From positions 1,123,643-1,187,642 of the forward strand of contig VWZF01005682.1 in the NCBI GenBank assembly GCA_013396755.1: 64,000 nucleotides of DNA, given 5' to 3'. Below the pieces are notes generated by a model. That model searched no databases. It was not told the DNA's origin and worked only from the letters and a program-made list of their open reading frames with translations. This DNA is from Sclerurus mexicanus. Lineage: Eukaryota > Chordata > Aves > Passeriformes > Furnariidae. Numbering within the stretch: the stretch's first letter is position 1; each line of letters starts with the position of its first letter. A program made the translations under genes and the position numbers. Positions 1-9,500 of this stretch are shown piece by piece.

Positions 1-284
1 AAATAACTCGGCCGCTCATTGGCCGCGCCGCGCCCTGACGTCACCCGCGGACGGCGGGAGGGAGGGAAATGCGGCAACCTGCGCCCAGAACTGGCTGCAG
101 CCGGCGCGCGGGGGGGCGGGGCCTGCGCGGGGGGCGTGTCCCGCTGGCCGCGCCGCGCCGCACGTGTGCGCGGGGCCGGGATGGGGTCTCGGGGTGCGGG
201 AACACCGCGGGGGCGGCCCGGGAGACCTGGCTTGCGGCGCGGCGCTGCTCCGCTAACGCGCGCGTTCTCCTCCTGCGTTCACAG
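1..284 (+). promoter_or_regulatory. TSC22D1: CpG-island-like intronic sequence before the last TSC22D1 exon, possible alternative promoter
   Basis: This stretch is extremely GC- and CpG-rich. It carries an inverted CCAAT box (ATTGG at about 18-22), a perfect palindromic CRE (TGACGTCA, 36-43), a GC box (GGGGCGGGG, about 113-121) and an E-box (CACGTG, 161-166). It ends in a pyrimidine-rich tract and CAG at 282-284, a good splice acceptor. By homology it is the end of the intron before the terminal exon. The cluster of promoter-type motifs suggests an internal start site. That is inference, because no TSS data can be read from sequence and GC-rich avian DNA produces such motifs by chance. Confidence 0.45.
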
Positions 285-542
285 GACCTCGTGAAGAGCC
301 ACTTGATGTACGCGGTGAGGGAGGAAGTGGAGGTCCTCAAAGAGCAGATCAAAGAGCTGATCGAGAAGAACTCGCAGCTGGAGCAAGAAAACACTCTGCT
401 AAAAACACTTGCCAGCCCGGAGCAGCTTGCCCAGTTCCAAGCACAGCTGCAGACTGGTTCTCCGCCTTCCTCTTCCCAGTCACAAGGGTCAACGCAGCAG
501 CCTGCTCAGCCGGCATCACAGGGGTCAGGGCCTTCAGCGTAG
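285..542 (+). CDS. TSC22D1: TSC22 domain family protein 1, terminal coding exon (5' exons outside window)
   Basis: This exon encodes the C-terminal 85 residues of the transcriptional regulator TSC22D1 (TGF-beta-stimulated clone 22), a nuclear/cytoplasmic leucine-zipper protein that homo- and heterodimerises with TSC22D-family partners. The exon opens in phase 0 straight after the acceptor at 282-284 with DLVKSHLMYAVREEVEVLK, the conserved TSC box that in other vertebrates is preceded by a methionine from the upstream exon. A leucine zipper follows, with leucines at exon residues 18, 25, 32 and 39. Next come LASPEQLAQFQAQLQTGSPP and a Q/S/P-rich tail ending in GSGPSA before the TAG stop. The tail points to TSC22D1 rather than D3 (GILZ) or D4. 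The first exons of both long and short isoforms lie left of the window, so the entry is 5'-partial. The reading frame is intact. Confidence 0.95.
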   Translation, partial: DLVKSHLMYAVREEVEVLKEQIKELIEKNSQLEQENTLLKTLASPEQLAQFQAQLQTGSPPSSSQSQGSTQQPAQPASQGSGPSA

Positions 543-783
543 CTCAAGATGTCATTGCCATCGTGATTGTTGGCCTCTGGACTGCCCAGAGCAAGAAGGA
601 CTAGCGGGAATCCGCTACAGCCACCCTTCATCCATTTCAATGCACACTGCAACCCAGACTGAGGACTCCATGCCATGCACACATCAGGAGAGACTTCTTC
701 CCCCTGTATTACGCACTCATCTGTCTCCCTCTTCCCTCCCTTACCCCTTTGGCTTGAAGGAGTCTTTGTTCTTAGGTTGGTTG

Positions 784-794
784 AATAAAATAAA
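784..794 (+). terminator. TSC22D1: Proximal polyadenylation signal of TSC22D1
   Basis: Two overlapping AATAAA hexamers lie about 240 bases after the stop codon. Use of this site would give a short 3' UTR. The downstream GT-rich element is weak, so usage is uncertain. Confidence 0.55.
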
Positions 795-1354
795 CTTCCA
801 GAGAATTAGCACAACTGCACTGGGGACTTGAGCAGCTTCTGCAAATGGCTGAGGAACGAAGCTGCATGCCTGAATTTTTTTGGTTTGTTTTTAAATCTTC
901 CACTCATCCAGTGATACAGCTGATACAAAGTGCTTTTCGAGCTTGGAAATGTGAAGAAATAAGAGTGGAGTAAAAAGTGATGGCTCAATCCCCTGTTAGT
1001 GCGTTGGGGTTCCAAAGTGTGGACTGGTGCATAGGATCTAAGTGGAAGAGGGAGAAAGGTAATTTCAGTGTTTAACACTTAATTGTCACCTGAAACCTTA
1101 AGTGCAAATATTTGCACCGTTTTCTGAAGCAGTGGACAGGTGCATAAAGCTGTATTATATATAGAAAACAGGTAGGTGACAGACAGTTGTTGGATCATAG
1201 GATAATTACAATGAAGGTTAATTGCCTACTGTATATTTGTGTATTTAGTGTAATTACTTTGTAAAATAGAAAACTGTAACTATTTAGGTTGTACAGATTG
1301 AAGTTTAGTTGTTTCATTGGCTGATCTGAAGAAGTTTGAAAAGTTTTTTTTTTT

Positions 1355-1490
1355 NGGGGCGGCAGTGACGGCACCGCGCTTGGCCGCTGCCTCCCGGGGC
1401 CACTGGCAAGCGCCGTGTGTGCGGGGGCTTACGCCCCTGAGCAGGCGGCGTTCCGCGGAGCTTTGCATCCCCTTTTCCAAACTCTGCCCN
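1355..1490. other. N-bounded CpG-dense block inside the 3' UTR (probable assembly artefact)
   Basis: A single N follows a long T run at 1355, and another N stands at 1490. The 134 bases between them contain about 14 CpG dinucleotides and are strongly GC-rich, while both flanks are AT-rich UTR. The block starts exactly at a homopolymer where assemblies commonly break. The likeliest reading is a small foreign contig or a wrong gap fill. A true CpG-rich insertion is the less likely alternative. Confidence 0.7.
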
Positions 1491-1796
1491 AAGAATGCAC
1501 CTACGCAACTGTTCAGAATTTGGCAGATTTATGCTGTTTGTGTAACTTCTGAAGTTCCCTGGCTGCTGATTATCTTAAAGTAAATCATTGTTCATTGTAG
1601 TTTGGTTCAAGATGGGAAAAACCACTCCAAAAATTATCAAGCCCTGCTAGCAATGATTTAAAAAAAAAAAAAAAATTGGATTTCCCAGTATGGATTTTTT
1701 GCATATGATCTGTATAGTAGTATGCATATGTTTTTGTGCATGTTCTCTACAGTTGTAACACGTCAATGTATTTAACTGTTGCACTTGTCAACTTTC

Positions 1797-1802
1797 AATA
1801 AA
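1797..1802 (+). terminator. TSC22D1: Distal polyadenylation signal of TSC22D1
   Basis: AATAAA in the context CTTTCAATAAAGCATAC is followed about 25 bases later by GT-rich sequence. I believe the same context ends the mammalian TSC22D1 mRNA (from memory), which supports this as the main 3' end. Confidence 0.75.
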
Positions 1803-1825
1803 GCATACAATGTTGATAAATCACT

Positions 1826-4064
1826 GTTTGTATATTGTACTGGTGTTAACTGTAGATATTTTCAGCATGTTGCAATGCAGTTTCACATCAGCAGTGAAGT
1901 CAGGAAGCCAAAGTCTGGGTGCAAGATCCTGTCTGTTGGCTTCAGAGCTTTCGTTTCAGTTGAAAATGCAGCTCCTACTTTCCAGAGTTCTTAAAAACAC
2001 AGATCGTGAAGTTAGACAAAGGAGGGGGGCCTAGGGAGCCTGACTAAGCAAAGCTGCTGCTTTTGGTTCAGTCCTGTACAGTTAGGACTGTAGGAGCACA
2101 GACATCTGGTATGTGATCAGCCATGAACTTACATAGAAGTTGTTCCCTAGTGGCAAATTGCCCTTGCCTGGGCACTGGTCAGCCCATGCTGGCAGCAGCT
2201 CTCACACCCTTAGTTCAGGGTGACAAAGCACTGCAGCTTTACAGTGGGTCAGCCTGTATTAGAGTATTAATTCTGCCTTAATGTTGAGAAGAATTTCCAG
2301 GTCTGTATATAGATAATACTTAAGTTTGGAATAAATACTTTCCTCTTTAGTAATGATGATTAAAGTAAACTGAATTTAAGCCTGAAAATGTCTGGGTGAA
2401 TGACTAGATAAGGTGTGATCAGATCAATAAGCTGCAACCAGGGGAGCAAAGGAATTTGCAGTTCTACAGTGGCTGCCTAAAATGTGAATACAAGAAATTA
2501 TTTTGACTTAAAATGTAAGAGTTAATTACAAAGTTGGCTTTGTTTTTGTTTTTTTTTTAATATGGTCATATGACAGCTTGTTCCATGTAGTGAAAATCAG
2601 GAAATACTGTTCTTGTAGAGCTTCGTGTTGTTGAGAGTAATCAAGTGTAGCAGAGGAAACAAGAAGGCTGAGGGTTCAAAGGTAGGACCCTTTTGTGTCA
2701 TAGCTAAATTCTTGCTTTTGGTGGATCCACACCATGTAGCAGTTCAGGCACTGCTTAGCTGGATCACAGCATAAGTAGTTGAATTGCCTTTATTGGGATT
2801 GTCATATCCAAGTGCATGTGTAAGTGTGTTTCTGTGGGAGTGTGAACTTGAATTCGTAGTTTGTGTTCTTGAGATTTCAGTGTATGATTTAAGAGTGTTC
2901 TTAATGAGGAAACACCAGAGAGATGTGAGATTTTTCTTTTTCGTGGGTTAAGCTAAAATTGGAAATTGATGATGGTCTTTGTGGCAGAACAGCACTCAAA
3001 TTATTTGGATCCCACAAAAGGAATGCTAATTTTGGTGCTTTTTAAAGGGCTTAATTGTTTCCAGTTGCCTTTATATTCTGACTCTTTTCAGCGCTTCCAG
3101 GCCATAACATTGTGAAGATTGACTTTTTTATATACTCAGGCAGATTGGCTTTTTCACTTGCCTGGTTTACCAAAATTTGCAAAGAATATTTTTGTTTGTT
3201 TGTTTATAAATGAAATTGACCTGTGGATTTATTCCTTCTACTTTGTTTTAAGAGCAGCATATTCTAAATTCAAGATTTTTTTAACTGTTCTTTAATGAAG
3301 GATCTGGAACTCTTCATGTTTTTTGTGAGGTAATACATTAATAATTTTAGTATGCTGTATTAAACAGTGGCAAATCAATGTTGGCAAATCTGATAATTTG
3401 GGTACTGGATAGTTGTAAAACTGTGTGACTGGTTCTTGGAGCTGTTTATTAATTGCTTAAGTAAGTCCAAGCAACGTTTTGTTGCTGAGATGACTTTAGC
3501 AATAGCTCTGTCAAAGCTGCAGCCTCTCCATGAAATGGATTCAAATTGACTAAAATTGCACTTGAAATCCAAACAAAGACTAGATGTTTGTCAGTTGTGT
3601 TGTAATACTTCTGGAATGAATTGTTTTGATTTTTGCTTTTGTTCTAGAACAAATAACTTTTCAGAGAACTTTAAATCAAATGTTATCAGTGGTCAAGTGT
3701 TGCCTTTTTCCACCAACATTTTTTTTTGTGCAAACTCTGAGATGCTCGGTTTTTCATCCACAGTGAGTCATATTAAATGTAACCTGTCTTTTATATATCA
3801 GGCTTTTTATTCTCTGCATATCTCCAATTCAGTAACTTCTTAGGCTGTATTCAAGCTGTTTGTCATTTAACTTCTTGTCAATTAGCTGCACACTTGCTCC
3901 ATTTTTAACAGCAATATGATAAACTGATCTAAGCATATTATCACTATGACCAGGTTGCTGGTTTTTTCCTCGTGGCTTTTTTTTTTTTTTAAACCAATAA
4001 TTTTTTGGCAGTTCTAGGGCAAGTCCAGGTTGTTCATGTTATGGGGGCTCTGTAAATACTTGTC
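1826..4064. other. Intergenic, AT-rich, no gene seen
   Basis: Unique-looking AT-rich sequence with short T and GTTT runs (for example 2548-2560, 3191-3208, 3979-3992). The open frames are short and dense in stops. No coding exon, RNA gene or recognisable repeat was found. Confidence 0.6.
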
Positions 4065-4622
4065 TGTGTTGGCTTTGGCAGAGATAGAGTTAATTTTCTT
4101 CACAATAGCTGGTATGGGAGCTGTGGTTTGGATTTGTGATCAAAACTATTGGTAACAGAGACATTTTTCTTACCCCAGAGCAGTGCTGACACAGAGTCGA
4201 GGCCTTTTTTGCCTCTCACCTCACCCCACCCCACCAGTGAGTGGACTGGGGCTGCACAAGGAGCTGGGAGGAGATACAGCCAGGACAGCTGACCCAGCCT
4301 GGCCAAAGGGATATCCTGTAACATATGGTCTTGTGCTCAGCATATAGAGTGGTGGGAAGAAGAAGGAAGAGGAGATGTTCAGAGTGATGTTGTTTGTCTT
4401 CCCAAGTCACTGTTACGCATGATGGAGCCCTGCTGGAGATGGCTGAACACCTGCATGGCCATGGGACATGGTGAATAAATTCTATGTTTTGCTTTACCTG
4501 TTAAACTGTCTTTATCTCAACTCACAAATTTTCTCACTTATCTGATTCTCCTGTCTCACTGGGGGAGAGTGTGCAAGTGCCTGTTGTCGTGCTTAGCTGC
4601 CAGCTGGGGTTAAACCACAGCA
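4065..4622 (+). repeat. 5' LTR
   Basis: The LTR begins TGTGTTGGC and ends ACCACAGCA. It has a degenerate TATA-like word (CATATAGA, 4341-4348) and AATAAA at 4474-4479. Compared with the 3' copy it lacks about 20 bases of TGTGTGCATGGCTTTTGCTT-like sequence but keeps its terminal 25-30 bases. Confidence 0.85.
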
Positions 4623-4630
4623 GTCCTTTT

Positions 4631-4650
4631 TGTCACCCAACATGGGGCTC
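4631..4650 (+). other. Primer binding site, tRNA-Lys-like
   Basis: TGTCACCCAACATGGGGCTC starts eight bases after the LTR end. The complement of the 3' end of tRNA-Lys(CUU) reads TGGCGCCCAACGTGGGGCTC, which differs at three of 20 positions, and these are decay-type substitutions. The position and match together define the 5' LTR boundary and the element's orientation. Confidence 0.75.
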
Positions 4651-4948
4651 AAAATAACATCAGTTTTGTTTGGAATGTGCCAGATCGGTTTTTATAGCTG
4701 TTACTGCTGTTTAGCTACTAATTGGCAGGGTTGTGTTTGCCACGGGGCTTGCTTGCCTGACTGTATATTAGAGTCTAATGCTCATCAGTGGCTGCTAGCT
4801 GTGCTGCTGTGCTGCTTATCACCTGACTCTGGTGTGCCTGGGAACATTTTGATAACAGCAGTGGTGATGTGCCAGGGCTGGCAGATAGCCAGGGCATCAC
4901 TGCCGTTCTGGACAGGCTGGAACTCCAGTGTGAACTCAAGTCGAAGGG

Positions 4949-5505
4949 ACTGGGACCTGTGGATGAGTCCACACAGGAGCAGGGCACCCTGAGGCATCTG
5001 TGGTCCTGGATAAGCCCATTGCAGAGCAGGTATATTTCACAGCCTCTGTGTCTGTTGTTATGTCTGAGCCTCTGAAGGGACTGTAGCCCAAGAGTAAGTC
5101 CGTGCTGGAGAAGGTACACCTCGAAGCATCAGTGGCTGTGCTTGTGGTCATGTTGGAGTACCTCAAAGCATGTGGCTGTGGACAAGTCCAGGATGGAGCA
5201 GATACACACCTTGGAGGGACTGCAGTCACAGGTAAGGCCATGCTGGAGCAAGTTTACTTCTGGGATTGACTGTGGGTAAGCTCATGCTGGAGCAGGTAAA
5301 TCTCTGAAGGCATTGTGGCCCATGGATAAGACCATGCTGGTCTGAACTGGTGTACCTCAAAGCAACTGTGTCTCTGTGTGGGTAAGTCCATGCCACAGCA
5401 GGTACACCCCTGAAGAGACTGACTCACAGATAAGGCTTCACTTGAAGCAGGGACACTCCTAAGGGGCTGCAGTCTGTGGAAAAGTCTGAGCCAGAGCAGA
5501 GACAA
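4949..5505 (+). repeat. Degenerate ~50-bp tandem repeats in the element interior
   Basis: About nine imperfect units follow the pattern GGGACTG...GTGGATAAGTCC, then ATGCTGGAGCAGGTACAC and a CCTGAA-like end. Clear copies begin near 4949, 5079, 5168, 5216, 5262, 5308, 5387, 5417 and 5466. Spacing varies from about 40 to 95 because of insertions and deletions. The units are not in one continuous open frame. Confidence 0.7.
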
Positions 5506-5975
5506 GGGGAAGAGTTGAAACTTTAAACCCCATGGTCTGGTCCAAAGGGACCAGGGGTGGAGATTGTAATGGAAACACCTTGAAATTGTTGTAACTTGGA
5601 ATTTGAGTTTTGTGTTATAGGAATTACTACAGGAGGAATCACCCAAACCAGTGGAAGACAAGTCTTAGAAGAAGCAGTGAAAGTGCAGCAGTAACCTGAC
5701 CTAAGCTGGCTTTGGTGCCAAGTAGCTCCACAGAACACTCCATCTCTCCCATCCTGAGTGACCACCCTAACAGATGGAGACCAAAGTCATGGAATAAATA
5801 AACTCAATGGACATTTTGTGGATGTTTGTGGACACTTGACAGACATTTCAGGGGTGGTCCTTAGACTAAGGGAATGATACCTGTGTATTACATCAAAGGA
5901 TGGTGAGAGTGGTGGTGAGTAGTAAGGATGTAGGGGATAGGGTGGGCACTGAACATAATGTAAATGGTATGGAAT

Positions 5976-5990
5976 CAGAAGTGGAGAATA
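5976..5990 (+). other. Polypurine tract before the 3' LTR
   Basis: The purine-rich run AGAAGTGGAGAATA stands immediately upstream of the 3' LTR start, where a plus-strand primer is expected in an LTR element. Confidence 0.55.
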
Positions 5991-6537
5991 TGCTGGGTTT
6001 GGCTGGGATAGAGCTAATATTCTTCATAGTAGCTAGTGTGGGGCTATAGCTTGGATTTATGCTGAGAACAGTGTTGATAACGCAGAGATGTTTTTGTTAC
6101 TGCTGAGCGGTGCTGATACAGAGTAAGAGCTTTCTCTGCCTCTCACCCCAGTGAGTGGACTAGGGATGCACATGAAGTTGTGAGAGAACAGAGCCTGGAC
6201 AGCTGACCCCAAGTGACCAAAGGGATATCCCATAATGTATGGCATCATGCTCAGCATATAAAGCTGGGAGGAAGAAGAAGGAAGGGTGGGATGTTTGGAA
6301 TGATGTCATTTGTCTTCCCAAGTCACTGTTACACGTGATGAAGTCCTGCTTTCCTGGGGATGGCTGAACACCTGCCTGCCCACAGGAAGTAATGAATGAA
6401 TTCCCTGTTTTGCTTTGCTTGTGTGCATGGCTTTTGCTTTACCTGTTAAACTGTCTTCATCTTGGCCCATGAGTTTTCTCACTTTTCCGATTCTTTCCCC
6501 CATCCCAGTGGTGGGGAGTGAGCAAGTAACTGTTGTG
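5991..6537 (+). repeat. 3' LTR, end truncated or diverged
   Basis: The LTR begins TGCTGGGTTTGGCTGGG. It carries a clear TATA box (CATATAAAG, 6255-6263) and the words CTGTTAAACTGTCTTCATCT and GAGTTTTCTCACTTTTCCGA. It stops matching after AGCAAGTAACTGTTGTGG, so the last 25-30 bases present in the 5' copy are missing. For that reason no target duplication can be recognised. Confidence 0.85.
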
Positions 6538-9500
6538 GAAGGAAAGAGAAATATGCTTCAGTAACATGTCTGGAAACTGTCCAGAGAGCACCCAGACAAA
6601 ACCTCCCAGCAGCAATGGAGTAAACGCAGTGCCTTAGAGATGCCTCTCCCTAATTCTTTTGGAAAAGAATTAATGCCTGGGAGGCAGCTTCCTGTGTTTC
6701 AATTGGAGAAAGAACATCATGAGGCTATTTGGGAATTACCACCCTTGATTTTTGTAGCTACAGTGAATTTCTTTATCTCAATACAGAGCATTTTAATTAT
6801 TATTTATTCCTTATGGGACAAAATAGCAGCACTTGAGCTTGCTGAATGATGGCATACTTGTTTAGCTTTAATACGTGCCATTTGCAAAACCTCTCCTTAA
6901 GCGTCTTGAGTACAGTAGTAACAGTTTACATATTACAAGCAATGGATTATTTCTTGCTTTTCTCCTCTCTCTTTAGGACTATGCTTTTTAACTTCCTGGA
7001 GAATTTTCTACGGGGGTAAAACCTGAACGAAGCTAGAAGCTCAGGGAAATTAGCCCAATTCCAACCTTTGCTGTTCAGTTTTACTTCAGATGCATGAAAT
7101 TAAATGGAAGATGGTTGCTGGAGGGAGCTCCTGGGAAATCTGGAACTAACCTAAGTATTTGAAATGTTTGGGGATGTTCTGAGAAACACCTGCCACTGGC
7201 CTGATTCTTTTCCTGCAATGAGTAAGCAGACTCTTCTGACTGCATTTATTTACTATGTGCTGAGCTAGGCCAACAAATGGCCTGTTTGAAAATCCCAGGG
7301 CAAGGCGTTTCCAGCAGGCACTGACAACTCCCCTCCTGAATTGGGGTCCAATTTCCAACAGGAGCAAAGCCAAGCTCAACAACAAACTTAAAAGCCAAAC
7401 CATGAATAAACTGATTTCCTTACATTGTAAATATGTCGGAAAAGGGCAGCTGTTCAAAAGGGAAAATGAGCAAAACTCTGATTATATTCCTTGAAACTGA
7501 ATCCACGGGGGTGATTGTCCATGGAGATGCCCCCAGGAGAGTTGTTCTGTGCCAAGAAGCCATAGAGTTTTCGGTAGAATATGGCCAAGAGGCCTCCAAA
7601 CTGCTGCACAACAGGAACTTGGGTACAGCGTAACAATCGGCTGAGGAAAGGGAAAACAGTTCTCAAAAAATCTTGTTCCTGACCGAAGCCAAACTCTTAG
7701 GCCATCTTGAAGCTCAGCTTTGATTCTTCAGCTGCATTGGGTGGGGGTGGTTTTTCAGTGATGTGTATGTGGTAATACATACTGGATGTGGTTCAAGTCA
7801 TCATAAGAAAGTAGCTACAGGCAAAAAAAAAAAAAAGGGAAGGTCATAACACTCCAATTTACAGTCTTCTAGGTTGGGTGGACTGAAAGCTCTGTTCAAG
7901 TTCTCCCTCTTTGGAGCTCTAAAGGCATTTTAAAATGGTGAGAGGTTGAGATCTGGCAAATGCAAGCTCAGGGCAAATCGACCTTAATCTTGGAAGTAAC
8001 AAAAGGGTAGTGAATAAAACTTGTCAGCCTTTAAAAGACAAAGGCAAGAAGAACAACTTTCCACTGCCTTCAGAATGGAAAGGAGATCTCCCATTCATCG
8101 GGGAGTATGGAAAGGGATGGAGATGGGTTTATTTGTGGATTAATTAAATTACTGTCAGCTACTTTCCAGTCCAACATACACTTAGGATCTCTAGGAGCTG
8201 GAAGCTGGGTATCTGTGCTGAGCTCTCAGATCTTCCCCCTCCCTCCCACCCCCCCAAAAAAAAACCTTGTTAAAAGTATCTACCTGCATTGTGTTCCCTT
8301 GGAGACTGCAGTAAATGACCACTCTTCCATTAGTTTTATTACTAAGAACAAGCCTGTTCTGCCTCTTTGCTGCTGCTTTAATTGAAGCTTTGCTACCAGA
8401 TAGCCATCAGAAAAGACATCTGCAATTCAATTAGATATGTGCTTAAACTCACGGTCTCAGGTCTCTGTGAAACCGGCCGCTGCCAGAATGCTCTGTGGGC
8501 TCACTGGTGCTGCAGCGTGCAGTGCTCTGCACTTCTGTGTCCTGCTGCCAGCTCGTCCTCCCTCCGGCCCTGCCGGCCCCGCTTACAGGTGCTTGAAATG
8601 AGGACCTATTCCTCTCAGCAGGCTGGTAGGAGTTCATTTCCTCTTCCCTGCAAAGCGGGAGAGAAGCCAGAAGTTTGGCACCGCTGAGGAGCTGCGGAAC
8701 CTGCTTTATAACACAGTAAAAGTGGTTGCTGCAGAGTAGCATCTTTCTGCCTTGACAGGTATGATGTTAATGAGCTCCAAAGGTGCTCCAAGGGGTAACT
8801 TATTGCACTTTTTGCATAGACCTGAAAGCATGATGACTTAATAGGAGTGTCCGTACCCAAAGAAGTTAGACTTTTTTGCTGACGTCCTTCAGTCTGTGGT
8901 GCCATAAGTGCATGTTCCCTGGTGCCAGCTGCTCCAGGGCCACCATTCTTGCTTACAGTGACCCTATGAGGTGACTGAGGTGAGGGCCAAACACCTTCTG
9001 ACAAGGCCAGAACACTGAATTCCTGCAAGGAACAGCTCTTTGGAAATATTTCCATGACCCTAGAGGTAAATGTGGCCTCTAAGTGATGTCAGACTGGTCT
9101 CTGACACAAACCATATCCTTGTTTATAAATATTCAAGAAGGATGTTCTGAAACGCTTTAGTGGTCTTGCGTAAAGCATTTCTGTGAACTAATAAGAGCTC
9201 ACAAAATCATAAGTGAAAGCAGCCAGAAGAGAGGTTTGTGGGGGCTTCTATGTAGAAAAAAATGCAGTTGATGAAAAACCCAAACCTGAAGAGTAGGTGT
9301 GGCTTACAGCTCTCTGCAAGCTTCCCTGTCTTCAAGGAGAAGGGGCCCCCAGTTGACAGAGGGAACACTTAATAGTTACCTGGGATGGGAGAGAAGCAAA
9401 TGAAGATCAGAGCAATGCAGCTGAGGGTAGCCTGATTGGGTTGGGGTGCTGTACTTCTCTGTACCCCCAAGTAAAGGGTTTAGCAAAGCCTTGGTGAAGC

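Larger units (their letters stand above)
543..1825 (+). other. TSC22D1: 3' UTR of TSC22D1
   Basis: AT-rich sequence runs from the stop codon to the distal polyadenylation signal. Two signals stand out: overlapping AATAAA motifs at 784-794, and AATAAA at 1797-1802 followed by a GT-rich stretch from about 1825. This suggests a short and a long UTR. The exact cleavage sites are inferred. The UTR is interrupted by an N-bounded GC-rich block at 1355-1490 that probably does not belong here. Confidence 0.75.
4065..6537 (+). mobile_element. Avian ERVL-type LTR retroelement, coding-deficient, with two LTRs
   Basis: Two direct copies of an LTR (4065-4622 and 5991-6537) flank an interior of about 1.37 kb. 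The LTR resembles the abundant avian ERVL class: the start reads like TGTTTTGGCTGGGATAGAG, it contains CTGTTAAACTGTCTTTATCTC-like and GTTTTCTCACTT-like words, and its end reads GGGTTAAACCACAGCA. A tRNA-like primer binding site follows the 5' LTR and a purine-rich tract precedes the 3' LTR. No gag or pol frame or retroviral protein motif is visible inside; degenerate ~50-bp repeats fill much of the space. The two LTRs differ at roughly a fifth of aligned positions by eye, so the copy is old. Whether the element was non-autonomous from birth or lost its genes by deletion cannot be decided from one copy. Confidence 0.85.

Noticed and set aside
19..394. Frames at 19-294 (plus) and 41-394 (minus) over the TSC22D1 exon
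   Set aside because: They are out of frame with, or opposite to, the real exon and exist because GC-rich DNA has few stop codons.
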